Assembly (NCBI GenBank): GCA_905221605.1 | Contig: CAJNDS010002411.1 | Span: forward strand, 62,001 to 126,000 | Length of the DNA stretch: 64,000 bases | Direction of reading: 5' to 3' | DNA from: Symbiodinium natans | Taxonomy: Eukaryota; Sar; Dinophyceae; Suessiales; Symbiodiniaceae | In this document: positions 23,256 through 34,590 of the stretch, piece after piece | How the letters are laid out: every line of letters starts with the position of its first letter | How positions within the stretch are numbered: position 1 is the stretch's first letter | Position numbers and translations under genes: made by a program | The notes under the pieces: generated by a model | Database searches by the model: none | Told to the model about the DNA's origin: nothing | Seen by the model: only the letters and a program-made list of their open reading frames with translations

Positions 23256-23964
23256 AGAGCCTCCCATCTCCAGCACCCATGAAATGCAATGTCGGCCAAT
23301 CATCGTCCAATGAGACTCTAATTTCTCCAATATGGAGGCCTCAAGTTTCAATTTAAGCGAGTGTCAGCGCAAGCAACTACTGTCCGGACATTCTGAAGCT
23401 TGCATGTTGCTGACTGATCTTCGGATGAGATTGACACTCTGAGATCTTAGCGGCTGCCAAATACATTTCTTTAGCAATGTCTTGGCCGTGTGATACTGTG
23501 TGCCTCGTTTACCGACTTTGCTGCATGTTAGCCTGTCGCTTGACCCTGCTCCGATGTCTCAACTTCAAAGACGCTTAAGAAGGAGCTCTCAGAAAAGTGG
23601 TCCAAACCCGTGGGTGAGCTGTTCCAGCCAGTTCCGGCATCTACGCCGCAAGCAAGAGCCGGGCCTGGCGATGAAACCAGCCGTCCGAATCTGTCCTTCG
23701 CAGCAATGATTTTTATTAAAAACACAAAATTAGAGAAAAGAGACACTTGACGTAGAGAGCGCTACGCAGCAGCGAGGCCGCTTTTGGAAGTGCCAAAGCC
23801 GTAAGCCTCGATGCCAATGGCACAAATCGATCGGCACAGCTTGTTGGAAATACCCCGCGACCCCCCGCCCCTCCACACCGCGCCTCCCCCCCCCCCGCCC
23901 CCGCCACGCACCAACCTCTACGCACCAACCACCCCGGCCCCGACCCACATTGTAAGTCATTCAC

Positions 23965-24168
23965 GGGACTCCAGGCCCATGGAAACCTTGTTGCACAACC
24001 ACAATCGGCACCGTCCTCGGCCCGGCTAGTCCATCCTCCTCGGGTTCACCAAGTATATGGATTCCAGGAATTGTTGCTTCGCCCAGCACTGCAGCACACG
24101 ACTCCTGAAGATTGGAAGGCAACTCGCCCGAGCTGTCGAGCATCGTCTGCATCGCCTCGCGGGCGAGC
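23965..24168 (-). CDS. Candidate internal exon, 68 codons
   Basis: A 204-base segment between TGTGTTCCAG/G and GTCCC/GTGAAT. The encoded peptide contains LAREAMQTMLDSSGELPSNL, QESCAAVLGEATIPGIHILG and RTVPIVVVQQGFHGPG, with a helix-then-strand look. No family is recognised. It is probably part of the same minus-strand gene as the exon candidates at 22898-23255. A second possible exon between, near 23540-23712, is ambiguous because both strands are open there. Confidence 0.45.
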
Positions 24169-26920
24169 CTGGAACACACAAATGATTGTGCTTTTGTTTC
24201 CGGTGGGCTTTATCGAGGGCCTTATCAGCTCTTGAGAATTGACTCGGGGAGGAAAGGTGATGGACACCGTCGTCTGATGCCGGTGAGATGCGCACACCAG
24301 TGTTTTTGGATCTGTCACTCTTGAGGCCCTCTGCAGCCAAAAACGTGCACGTGATCAAACTGCACAACTGATGGATACGAAAACGATGCAGAAGAAAATG
24401 CAAGCCCCGCCAAGAGCCCGCAAAGGCTCGAAAGCACGTCCCTGCGCTCTCACGATGGAGGTAAGGTAAGGACCACCGGCAAAGACTGTCCTATCTTGTT
24501 CACAATTTGAATCGAGAACCCGCACAGAACTAACGCCAAATTATATACACCTTAAAACGACGAAAACGGAATCAACAACCTTTAAAAGTACTAAAACCTG
24601 CATTTCGGAAAATGCGAATAACACTGCGCGGAAGAGTAAGGTGAGTGGCGCACAACCTCGGAAACCATCTTTAAGAAGAACTCTGTTGGCACATTTCAAG
24701 CGGCAAAAATGCACGTGGGATTGTACGCGCGGGACCTAGGCGACAGGGTGATTCCGTGCCTGAAACGATGCCAAGCCCTTGGTATTGGCTTTCTGGGGTC
24801 AAGGTGCCCAGGCGAGAGCGTCGCGGGCACGCAGACACACCAAGAGGGTCGTCGTTCGCAATTCGGCATGCGCACCGGGTTAGGCAAGAGAACGTACGGA
24901 AACTTGCACTGTGCCGAAAACACCATCGGTGGGTCAATAGCGATAGGCATCAATTCCTTCATGCAAAATCCCCAAGACTGCAAGCACTGTTGCGAGAAAC
25001 AACATACCCAGCCGCGATCATACCCCCAAAGACACTCAACGACGGCTGATGACCCTGCGTCTCTTGAGACGGGCTCGAAAACAGCAGTTGCCTGGCTCGT
25101 GCCATGGTTGCTGCGCGGAGACGATTAGCCAGTCGGCCCTATTCAGGCACAAGGCTTGGAACATTGTAAGGCAATTGACTATATTGACTGGGCATGCGAG
25201 GCCTGATGCTGCTGAGCTCGGCGACCGCTGTACTGAGCTTCACCTTCAGCACAAGTCAAGGAGAGGAACAGAACTAGAGAGTCGGATATAACGCCTGGCT
25301 TAGGGCATCTCAGGGCCATGCCATCGGAGAGGCTTGCCACAAGTCTTGTGCGCGCGGCCTTGCATCGGTCAAGCATTCTTACTTCCTCAGGTCTCTGGTG
25401 GCTTTTCCAAGCCTCCGCAGCAGCCCATTCGAGCATCTGCCTGTAGCATCCATGCGCTCAAAGATGTCAAAGGATTCAAAAACCAAATCGCAGGAGCCTC
25501 CTACACCTTATACGCAGCCTTACGCAGCTCAGGGCCGAGCCGAACATCCACCTCTGTCCTTGACGTGGTCTCCTGCTCCTTCCAACGCTTCAATGCTGCT
25601 CTGAGCGCGATCGCACGCAAACATCCGCAAATTGAGCAGGACGAGACAAACAATAGAACATACCGTATAAGAAGTTTGCTTAAGAAACATCAAGATCGCC
25701 CGCGGCATGATACGACATGGACTCGACGATCCGAGTCGTTGATACATTTCGGCACCTTGGATTCTCGCTTTGATCGCGTTGGCGTTGTCTGCCCGACCTT
25801 AAGCAAGGCTGGTGCCCGAATCTGGAGTGATGCATACAGTAGTGATGCATAGTGAGCCATATTGCGAGCCATTCTGGGAGTCTCGGGCATGGCCCACAGT
25901 TGCCTTTCTGGTGTTCCGCTGAGGGACACCTGGCCGGCGCAAAGCTGCAACCAGGTGCAACAAAGAGGAGACGCAAATCACGCAATTCATAACATAAGGA
26001 GCCCCACGTCTACTCGACGACTGCGCTGGCTTGCAGCCAGGAGCCTGCCAGAGGAAAAATGCAGTGAGGCACCGGTCGGCATTTGAACCCTCGGAAGGTA
26101 CAGCGCTGGCAAAGCCATCAGCATGATCCGTGCGACGCGTCGGTTGCTCGCATGTCCGCTACGGTACATTGATTCAACCCCTCCTTCCTTCAGTACATGA
26201 GTTCGCTTACGCACTGTTCAGGCTCGATCCTCTTGAAGCGAAATACTGAATCTTCAACTCAGTTTGCTGTGCTGTTCCGACATGGTCGCTTGGTGATTTG
26301 CATGGGCAAACTGGCTTTTCCTATGCATCCGTGCAGCAGCATGCGGACAGACCTGACCTGAGATATCCCAAGATCCTTCAGACTCGGACAGATGAGCGGC
26401 ACGATGGGCAAGCTCCTCCTTGCTCCTGTTGGTCCTGAGAGGTCCTAAGACGTCCTGACTTGATGCTCTTACCCTGTATCGTTTGCCATCAGGCTGCCGC
26501 GATGAGCGAAGAATCTGGCACATACTTGGACCGCCCAACTCTCCATACTGTCACCCTGGCCTGGAAGCGAACACCCTCCAAGCCGCAAACCTTGAACTGT
26601 AAACTTGCTCTGCAGGCGACCGCGCTTGGCATGCACACATCTGAAGCCTTCAAGAAAGATTCCATTTCAAGACCCTACACCCGCTGAGCATACTGAGAGT
26701 TCTTGTCTTGAACTTTCCTACAATGTGTGAGGGGTGGTCTCGCTCTGCTAATATTCATCAAGCAAGTATGAAGACAGGGGAGTTCGCTTGAACGTTGAGG
26801 CCTTGTAAACAAGCGGCAAGCGATTCAGTCGTTATAGCGGCTGAGGTCTCTCAATTGCATGTCGCGCTCACGCTCTCCCCGCCCCACACCCCCCGGCCCA
26901 GCCCTCCTCCCTGAGTGGCC
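24169..26920. other. No supportable gene
   Basis: Competing open frames up to 172 codons (for example 25334-25852 on the plus strand), none with a motif. A C-rich block lies just before, at 23880-23945. Confidence 0.4.
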
Positions 26921-26924
26921 GGGG

Positions 26925-27125
26925 CTTGGGATTGGGGGTTTAAGTCGGTTGAGGCTTGGGGGCTTAGAGTTTGGGCTCGACTTAGGGTTTATCGGAGTCT
27001 ATCGGATCACAAGGCTGCCTGGGGTTCGTGGGGTCCAACAGGTCCTTAGTTTTTGTTTGGGTTTACAGGGTTCATAGGGTTTGGGGCTCCGAGTTTAGGG
27101 GTTAGGGTGTAACGAGGGTTAAGTA
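26925..27125 (+). repeat. Degenerate telomere-like tract
   Basis: Repeated GGGTTTAAG, GGCTTAGAG, CTTAGGGTTTAT, GGGTTTACAGGG, CATAGGGTTTGGGG and TTAGGGGTTAGGG words spread over 200 bases. It reads as a strongly decayed (TTTAGGG)n array, 1.7 kb from the clean one. Confidence 0.5.
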
Positions 27126-27599
27126 GAGGCTAGGGTCTGGCTTAGAAATCAGAGCTGAGGGTGCCATTTTGTGATTGTCGCTGGCATGGCATCATGATAC
27201 GCAGAGCTCTCGAGAAGTGATCTCAGATTGCATGAAGAGAACACGATTTCTCAGCCTGAGCTGCTTCCCAGAACTGCAATGACATCGGACACTGAGTGTG
27301 TGGGGCGAGTCTCAAGTTAATCCCCAAAACAACTGACTGCCCTCTCTGCCTTGCCTTGCTTGACAGTGCACGAAACATCAAGACTCGAAGGAGCAGCATT
27401 CTTGCGGCACCTGCTCCCTTGGGTTGGCGCTGTTTATGCGAGACGCGTCACTGGATGTCACTGGCTCGGAAACGTCACGTTTTTTAAGCTGTCCTTGCCT
27501 CCAGAATCTTTTCAATGGCTTTGTCAGGGACGGAGGGCCGCCGCCGCCTGAAATTTGTCAATGTGTAAGCCAATGCCCTCAACTCAGAAGTTCTCCGAA

Positions 27600-28050
27600 A
27601 TTCTCCGAGCATGTCCAAGCCTGCCAGAGAGGCTCAGGGCCTTGCAAGCGAGAGATGAGAGACGTGCGAACTGGTCAAAGTGTGCAGTTTGTGGCTCATA
27701 CGACTGCTCTTTTGTAATGGTTTTCACACTGTTCTGCCGTCACATCTCTGAGTCCAGCCTCCCCCTTTCCGGGTGGAATGCCCACCAGGCCCAAACGCTT
27801 CAGGCGCCTCAAAACACGTCAAACACGACCAGCGTGCCAAGAGCGGCAATGTCAATGCCGCCCCTCCACTATCGTGGGATGCTACTAGTACGCTTTTTTT
27901 CAGTCCACTTCAATCCAGCATGCTCCGGTATGCAGATGTGTGCAGGTCAAGGGCCCTGCTCTGGTCCCGACTCCCCAGATGCAGCTCTCTTGCGTTGGGG
28001 TTGCAGATCCCGCCTGGCCAAAGCTAAGAGACAGTCCCGAGGAAGAAAAC
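27600..28050 (+). repeat. Dispersed repeat, copy 1
   Basis: Blocks here match 30740-31070 in the same order: CTGCCAGAGAGGC, TGCCYACCAGGCC followed by GCTTCAGGCGCCTC, and a later block with CCCGACTCCC, CTTGCGT and TGGCBAAAG. The 243-codon plus frame covering this copy (27555-28286) and the 229-codon minus frame (27900-28589) are not recognisable and could be repeat-derived. Confidence 0.55.
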
Positions 28051-28785
28051 TGAACGGCTGCAATGTTATGTGGCCTTGCTGGTGTGGATGCACGGTGTTT
28101 CTCCTGCTGTGTGAAGCCGGAAACGACTATTGCGATCAACTCCGGATTGCAGGACTGCGCTGGTGCAGTCTGGCGCCTGATTTGCATCCTTGCGGCGGGT
28201 CGATCGCGGGGCCTCGCCTGAAGAGAGACATGCCAGCACTTAACAACGTCAGTCCAAGGAGATGGAAAGGTGATAACAGATGTTGAGCCGCAGAAAGCCT
28301 CGCCTAGCCTCACTTTGCCTGGCACTCCCGTATCAACCTGCCCTCGTCGGGCCTTGATACGCGCTTTCGCAAACCTTCGCTGGGGCCTCCAACACCAGAC
28401 GTAAAAAAGAGGCGGCAAGTTCAAAGAGCAGATGCAGAAATCGTCAACGACTTTCAACGGTTTGCAGAGGCCTCCACTGTGGCTGGCGCTTGCGGCCTGC
28501 CACACGTCGAGCACAAGAATTGCATGGCTCACGTGACAACGGCCGGCCGGCCTAGCTCGAGATGATGTCTTCGACAATCCGGCCTTCACATTGACAGTAC
28601 AGTTGCTTCATCCGCTGACAAAGGCAGCCACGTGAGAAGTGAAAACGAAATAGTGATCTACGAAGTTTTCCCCCGCAAGGACGAGTATCCCACGGTGGAC
28701 GTCCAGCACCCCCACCCCACCCAAACGGGTCCAGGTTTTTTTTCGTGTGTTTTTCTGGTTTTTTTTTCGTGTTTTTCATGGTCTT

Positions 28786-29017
28786 GGGTTTAGGGTTTAG
28801 GGTTAGGGTTTAGGGCTTAGGGTTTAGGGCTTAGGGTTTAGGGTTCAGGGTTTAGGGTTTAGGGATTAGGGTTTAGGGTTTAGGGTTTAGGGTCTAGGGT
28901 TTAGGGTTTAGGGTTTAGGGTTTAGGGTTTAGGGTTTAGGGTTTAGGGTTTAGGGTTTAGGGTCTAGGGTCTAGGGTGTAGGGTTTAGGGTTTAGGGTTT
29001 AGGGTTTAGGGTTCACC
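28786..29017 (+). repeat. Interstitial telomeric array (TTTAGGG)n
   Basis: About 33 heptamers of TTTAGGG in one orientation. There is one hexamer (TTAGGG) near the start and scattered single variants (CTTAGGG, TTCAGGG, ATTAGGG, TCTAGGG, TGTAGGG). TTTAGGG is the telomere type of plants, many algae and dinoflagellates. The array is flanked by unrelated unique sequence on both sides, so it is interstitial and not a chromosome end. Confidence 0.95.
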
Positions 29018-29065
29018 TGAAACCACAGAAATAATACGAAAAAAGAACCATTAGCCAAACCATCA

Positions 29066-29145
29066 ACCAAACCCACCCCACCCCACCCCACCCCACCCCG
29101 CCCCACCCCGCTCCACCCCGCTCCACCCCGCCCCGCCCCCCGGTA
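29066..29145 (+). repeat. ACCCC/GCCCC pentamer repeat
   Basis: Tandem CCACC, CCGCC and CGCTCCACC words immediately after the telomeric array and in C-rich orientation, opposite in strand bias to the array. Confidence 0.85.
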
Positions 29146-30241
29146 CAGTATCCAATGCACGCAAGAATCCAATGCGCACAGCGCGGGGTCCACAATGCCA
29201 CAAGCACGAAAAGTCTTTGCATGTCTTTGCCAATCGAGCATGCTTCCCAAAGTGTTTCCCTGCCCCCCTTCCCAGCACAGTGACCCGTGCTGGTCTCGTA
29301 GGCAACTTGGAACACTCTTGGAACCAATCGGTTAGCCGCGCAAGGAAGTGAACAAGCAACAAGCAGGACCAATCCTCCGACTATCCGGTGCCTTGTCCTG
29401 CTTCTTCTCCGCATTGGCCTGATTTGCCTTAGCCATATCAATTGGAGGGAACCTGCCCAACAGGGACGCACAGCGGTCACTAGAGGGGAGACGGCCTTTT
29501 TGGAGCTGGAGCGCTCAGACACCGCACCTTAAATGATCCAGGTCCGAGACACCAAGAAACATTTTGGACAAATCTACCGCACTGACTTCCGTCTTTCAGA
29601 GGACATTCTGAGCCGGGACTCGTAGGGTCTCGCTAGAACAGTCGCATATAAGTCGGAATGTACCGTACACGTCGCGAGAAGCTCCAGGAGAAAAACAAAA
29701 AACTTGTCGTGGCAAGTCTTTCACCTCGAGCTTTGAGGCAGCAACTGCATAGGTGCAACAGACTGTGTTTGGGGTTGATTGTTTCGGATGATCCAGAATA
29801 TGCTTGCAAATGTTGGCTTTCAGCCTCAAGGCTTGGGGATGCCTGGTTCTCTGCTTGCGCTTTTTCACACTTTTTCAATGTAGTGTGACCGGCCGCTGTG
29901 AATACCACCGTTCATGCACAGGGGGGAAATGTGAGCATGACTGCTACACAAAGCAAGACCCGCTGGCATGGAGATCAGCGCAAGCAAGTCAAGCAGGTTC
30001 ATGCCGGTCCGCGTTCTTAAACGGTCATTCATTATCCCATCGTTGTTAGGATGCTTCGTTAGGCTTTCCCGAGTGCTGCACGAATATAACCAGCAAGGGT
30101 CCCTTTCCCATCACACCTTGAGACCCAGCCTCCGTTTCCAAGCCACTAGGAACCCACCCTCGGGACCCCAAGGTTCTGTGAGACTAAAACGACTTCACAG
30201 GGGCAAAAAGCCCATGAGTTCGCCCTTGAGACCCTGCTAAC
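29146..30241. other. No supportable gene
   Basis: Only overlapping short frames, none with motifs or paired splice signals. Confidence 0.45.
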
Positions 30242-30478
30242 ATGAACCCCGATCTTCACGAAAGGCCATCTAGCACCGAGAAGCAGTTGTTCCGAAAGGA
30301 CACAAACATGGAAAGATCGACCCGCAATCGTCCTCGGTCCCCTTTTTTGGGGTGGAGTGCGCGCATTGACTTGGCAGATTTGGAAAGACAAACTTCTTTC
30401 AATCTTTCCAGTGCAAAGCTTGAGGAGATATTGTCGAACAGCATCGAACTTTCTAATTGTGCTCGTCAACTTCGTTGA
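30242..30478 (+). CDS. Candidate exon or short coding frame
   Basis: An ATG-initiated frame of 78 codons that encodes NPDLHERPSSTEKQLFRKD, then WSARIDLADLERQTSFNLSS and KLEEILSNSIELSNCARQL. It has a hydrophilic N-terminus and a helical, possibly amphipathic C-terminus. It lies 46 bases upstream of another plus-strand exon candidate. It could be a first exon read past its donor. No family is recognised. Confidence 0.36.
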   Translation: MNPDLHERPSSTEKQLFRKDTNMERSTRNRPRSPFLGWSARIDLADLERQTSFNLSSAKLEEILSNSIELSNCARQLR

Positions 30479-30524
30479 AAAAGTTGCTTGCCTTGCCGAG
30501 ACCATGCGACCCTTCATGTCACAG

Positions 30525-30631
30525 CCACATTGAGATGGGCACGTTTGCTATTCTGGGAGAGCTTGCAGCTCCCGACAACCTTTCAGACATGGCAGATGAA
30601 GTTCAAAACACAGAACATGCTCTCGGAAATG
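30525..30631 (+). CDS. Candidate internal exon
   Basis: A 107-base segment between CATGTCACAG/C and GGAAATG/GTAAAAG, encoding HIEMGTFAILGELAAPDNL then SDMADEVQNTEHALGN. The composition is strongly protein-like, and both splice signals agree with the reading frame. The preceding open frame at 30242-30478 is on the same strand. The function is unknown. Confidence 0.42.
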
Positions 30632-30739
30632 GTAAAAGCCGGTAGGGCCGGCCTCCTCGCAGGGCGAGCGGCGCCTGACACTTCGAGGCCATGGGCCATC
30701 GCGCATAAACACATCAGCGGCAGACTTTTGAAAAGAGTT

Positions 30740-31070
30740 CATCAATCCGGGCCTGCCAGAGAGGCCCGGGGCCTGGCACGAGTCATCCGACAACAGAAAA
30801 CATAGCTCTAAGACGTGGGGCACTTTCCAAGGGCCAACTGCCAACTGCATTGCAGCCTCCTTTCCAGGCGGGATGCCTACCAGGCCAAGCCGCTTCAGGC
30901 GCCTCGAGCAACATACTCAAGGCCAACCATACACACAAAGGGTGTAGCAGTGCAACATCAAAGCGGCATCAAAGCATGAGGGCACCACTCCAGACCCGAC
31001 TCCCTGGAAGCTGCCCGCTTGCGTGGCTGCGGATCACGTCTGGCGAAAGTGCCCCCCGAGAAGCAGAGAT
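30740..31070 (+). repeat. Dispersed repeat, copy 2
   Basis: Matches 27600-28050 in block order (see that entry). The copies have diverged, and this one is shorter in the middle. The shared blocks do not keep one reading frame, which argues for a non-coding repeat. Confidence 0.5.
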
Positions 31071-33530
31071 ATCTTGAAATCATGCTGGTGAGCTACCGTA
31101 CAAGGTGCAGCCTGAAATATGGAGTTAGATGCAAAGTGGCTTGCGCATGCTTGCGCGTCACTTTCACAAGACAGCTCAGGAGCCCCCAACAGGGGTAACA
31201 CGACCAAATGTCCATTCAAAGCACGGCAGCCAGACTCTTTGGGGCTTGCAGGCCGTGCCCTGGAACAGCTCAAGCGGTAACAGAAGCTTAACTTTGTAAA
31301 GCTGTATCATGTAGGTAGCTCTGTAATTACACTGCTGTGTTCCGGCCTGGAGCGAGTTCTCACCCTGCAGCAGAGACATGGCTGAGGCTATTTACAACTC
31401 TTGTGTCACGAGTTCAACACGAGTTCAACAACTCACTGCTTCACCATTCGCCCTCTCCTGGACACAATGGTACGAGTGCAGCTGCCACCTGCCCAAAACC
31501 AAGATTGCTGCCACGACGATCTGACACTTAAGACAAGTTCCGGTTTACGGCAACGGTCTCTTGCCTTCAGGGGACCGCTTTGGTGCTGAAGTGGAGTTCG
31601 ACCTTACATCATTGCACAAAGAGACATCAGATGTGCAAAGATACATCGGAAGCGGCCATGATAAGCCAACGAGGCTTCCAAGCACTCGGCGGTGAAACAC
31701 CTGAGAAATATGGACTCCAAAAAACCAAGTTCAGCTTTCGGATGCTGATACGGTACTCTCAGCAGCTGTGCGAAACCCAGCGATAAGGCTAGCACCAGAT
31801 AGGCTAATCGCAGCAGCCCCAACTGCTGGGGCCGAAGCCACTGCAGCTGCTGGTGCCTTGCGGGCCCAGTCACGTGCGCAAAAGATCGCAGATGTGTTCG
31901 CATCCCTGCCACCTTTGGCATGGTTCGTTGTTAGCAGGTTTTCTTCTGCACGATTCTGAGGAGCACCATTCTGAAAGCGTTTTCAACACCATCCGTGGTA
32001 GCACAATGTTGGCTTCAGTCTCAGTCCGACTTGCGCAGCACTCATTTGCGGAAGATGCGGATGCGTACTTCGACTGGCTACAATGACCAGCTTTGCTCCA
32101 ATTCGCTCCATCCGTCTGCTTCCTGTTGTACACAACTATCTGTGCCGGCAAATCTTCCGCGTTTTGACAATTCGCGCCAAAATTTCATATTGTCCCAGAG
32201 ATGCGTGAGAAACCCATCCGTGTAACTCTCGGCACGCGTGGAATGGCTGCGTAGTTGGCGCTGACATGCTCTGATGTCACCGCTGCCGTCACTGCAGCTG
32301 ACACCGCTGCTGACAAATGCTGACAACGCTGCCACTGCCGATGCTGCTTCAGGAGATGTTGCTCGGTCAACCATGCCGTGACTTCGTCGCAGGTCTTGGC
32401 ACAAGATGCTGCATTTCACGTTTAATGATTGTCCATCACCAATTTTGGTTTACGTCATGTCTAGTATCTGAAAGTCTGAAGCACACAGAAACTCCGCGAA
32501 GCGTGCTTGTCATGCTGCACGCATCCAACTGCCAAGTAGCAAGGCACGACCACACCCGGCACATGCAACAACATGAAACAGCACCCTGCACTGGGTAATT
32601 TTGAGGCATCAGATGCCCACTGTCACAATTACCATGGCCGGACAGCAAAAGAAGGTAAGCAGAGAAGGCCCAGCTCCTGAAATCACCTTGACACGGGTCA
32701 AGCAGAGAAAGACCTCTGAGGGCCGCGTGAACTCCAAGCACAATGCTCGCAGGCAAAAACAGCTTAAATTCCACATCCTTCACGGTGCCCAACCAGCAAC
32801 TTACCGCCTTTGCAGGTGCTGATGTGTGTGGTGTGGCGTCTATAGAAAGCGCTGACTGCAGGCCACCGCGTCCCTTCGCCGCTCCTCACGATCTTGAACG
32901 GGTTCAGCTTAACACCCTGAGCTGCTACAGCCCAGCAGGAGGAAAGGAGCCATGGAAAGCCCGAGTGGCCCCACTCGGTTGTCGAAGTGTATAAGGTTTG
33001 CGAATCAAGGCAAACAGGGTTTGGGACTCCAGAACTTAAAAGACTTTGGGACGCTTGGGGATGTACTGGATTTCCAGCATGCTGTCCATCGAATGTGTAC
33101 ACTGTGACATGTGGCTGGTACCTCTGCGAGCTTCGCCTTTGCCATAGGCTTGGCAAAGGAACCATCCAACCTGGGAGCTCTTGTTTGGCTCTTGCCACAG
33201 AATCACCGGTCTATGATGGTCTTGAATCTGCGTGGCTGCATTCTGCTACGTTAGGTTCCTGGCGCGAGGCGCTCTGCCTCTTGATGCATGTATTGTGCAA
33301 GGGATGCCTCGGAAACTCGCAGGGTGACATGGGTGGAAAGGCAAAATCCTCTCCGAGGCAGCTGCAACTAACGGATGGCAGCTTTCATTCAGTGCTGCCT
33401 GCTGCGCTTCCTGTTCCTGCAAGGCAGCTGCACTCCTTACGTCTTTGGAACACTTTGTCGATCATGTCTTCGCTGACTCTCTAAAGCGGTAGGAGGCCTC
33501 ATGGCTCAGCGTGTGAAAAATACCCTTGAG
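31071..33530. other. Open frames without firm genes
   Basis: Plus-strand 31780-31930 encodes an Ala-rich stretch with SRAQKIADVFASLPPLAWFV. Plus-strand 32601-32822 encodes a basic stretch with GQQKKVSREGPAPEITLTRV. Plus-strand 32987-33484 (165 codons) contains LGSWREALCLLMHVLCKG, which faintly resembles a pentatricopeptide repeat. None has enough support to call. Confidence 0.3.
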
Positions 33531-33536
33531 CTGGGC

Positions 33537-33995
33537 CTACAGGAGGCGACTTGTCGCACCACTTGCAAAACTTTCATGGCGCATAGATACAGCTGAAAGG
33601 TTTGCCGTAATCAAAATGTTCATCCAAAGACAGCATTCTTTTGGACGTCGCACTGCTTGGATCCCGACAGTGAGTTCGCGCATGCTGTCGCACAGCGCCT
33701 GAAACTCGATGTGTGTCAGAACTTTTGACGTGTGAGCCTGCAAACTTATTACTCTCCATGACTCCTTGGCAACAAGATGCACCAAGGCAGGGACAACTAG
33801 AGGATGACATTGCTGGTTTAGATTCTCTTTCTCCATCTGCATCTGCTCCTGGCGGTTCGGCATCGTGTGATGAGGATACCCATAAGCAACGCCTGCCTCG
33901 CTGTTCATGGCATGGAAGATCCCACGCAGTTGAGCCTTGAAGTCAACCGGGGTAAAACAAAGTCGAAAGTGTTTCCCCTCGCATCGTCTGATCAC
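33537..33995 (-). CDS. Candidate terminal exon of 152 codons, unknown protein
   Basis: After a TTTATGCAG acceptor-like site near 33997, the minus strand is open to a TAG at 33537. The peptide is convincing as protein: GKHFRLCFTPVDFKAQLRGI, PHHTMPNRQEQMQMEKENLN and VVPALVHLVAKESWRVISL, then a Cys-containing segment and a short C-terminus. No upstream ATG fits, so it is probably the last exon of a gene lying to the right. I do not recognise a domain. Confidence 0.48.
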   Translation of the reverse strand: MIRRCEGKHFRLCFTPVDFKAQLRGIFHAMNSEAGVAYGYPHHTMPNRQEQMQMEKENLNQQCHPLVVPALVHLVAKESWRVISLQAHTSKVLTHIEFQALCDSMRELTVGIQAVRRPKECCLWMNILITANLSAVSMRHESFASGATSRLL

Positions 33996-34165
33996 TGCAT
34001 AAATGGGATACTTCTATAGTGCTACCTTGCAGCAAGCTGTCCACGTATGTCCATGTGCCCCCATTTTCGCGGCTGCATGTCCGACATGCGCATACACTTG
34101 GCCAGCAAATCATGAGCACCATGCGCCGGTCCCTCAGGATTTATATGGATTTACGCTCATCGGGT

Positions 34166-34170
34166 ACACA

Positions 34171-34208
<38 letters not shown>

Positions 34209-34337
34209 CGCGCGCGCTCCCGACGGCATCAGTAAGTACCAGAGTGTCAGCATTATCATCATCACCATCATCATCATCATCAGCATCATCATCATCAGCA
34301 TCGCCAGCATCAGCATACGCAACAGCAGAAGTAAGCC

Positions 34338-34392
<55 letters not shown>

Positions 34393-34590
34393 AAGAAGCA
34401 ACTGCAGCAGCATCAGCAGCAGCAGCAGCAGCGGCGGCGGCGGCGGCAGCGAAAGCGGCAGCGGCAGCGGCAGAAGCAGCAGCGCGGCAGCAGCAACGAC
34501 AGCAGCGGGCGGCGGCAGCGGCAGGGGCAGCGGCAGGGGAGGCAGCGGCAGGGGAGGCAGCGGCAGTGGCAGCGTTTCGTTGTCGAGGAT
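34166..34590 (+). repeat. (CA)n and trinucleotide repeat block
   Basis: (CA)n at 34166-34205, then ATC/CAT trinucleotides (34236-34312), then (CAG)n of about 18 units (34338-34394), and CAG/CGG/GGCAGC mixtures to about 34590. A 259-codon plus frame (34003-34782) spans it and gives poly-Ile, poly-Gln and Arg-rich runs in turn, which marks it as repeat translation and not a gene. Confidence 0.9.

Noticed and set aside
26060-26105. tRNA-like T-arm (GGGTTCAAATGCC on the minus strand)
   Set aside because: The flanking bases do not form the needed stem, and no D or anticodon arm is nearby.
28786-29017. True chromosome end
   Set aside because: Unique sequence continues for tens of kilobases on both sides; the array is interstitial in this assembly.
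32987-33484. Pentatricopeptide-repeat protein
   Set aside because: Only one stretch (LGSWREALCLLMHV) faintly fits; no tandem 35-residue spacing is seen and the opposite strand is open as well.
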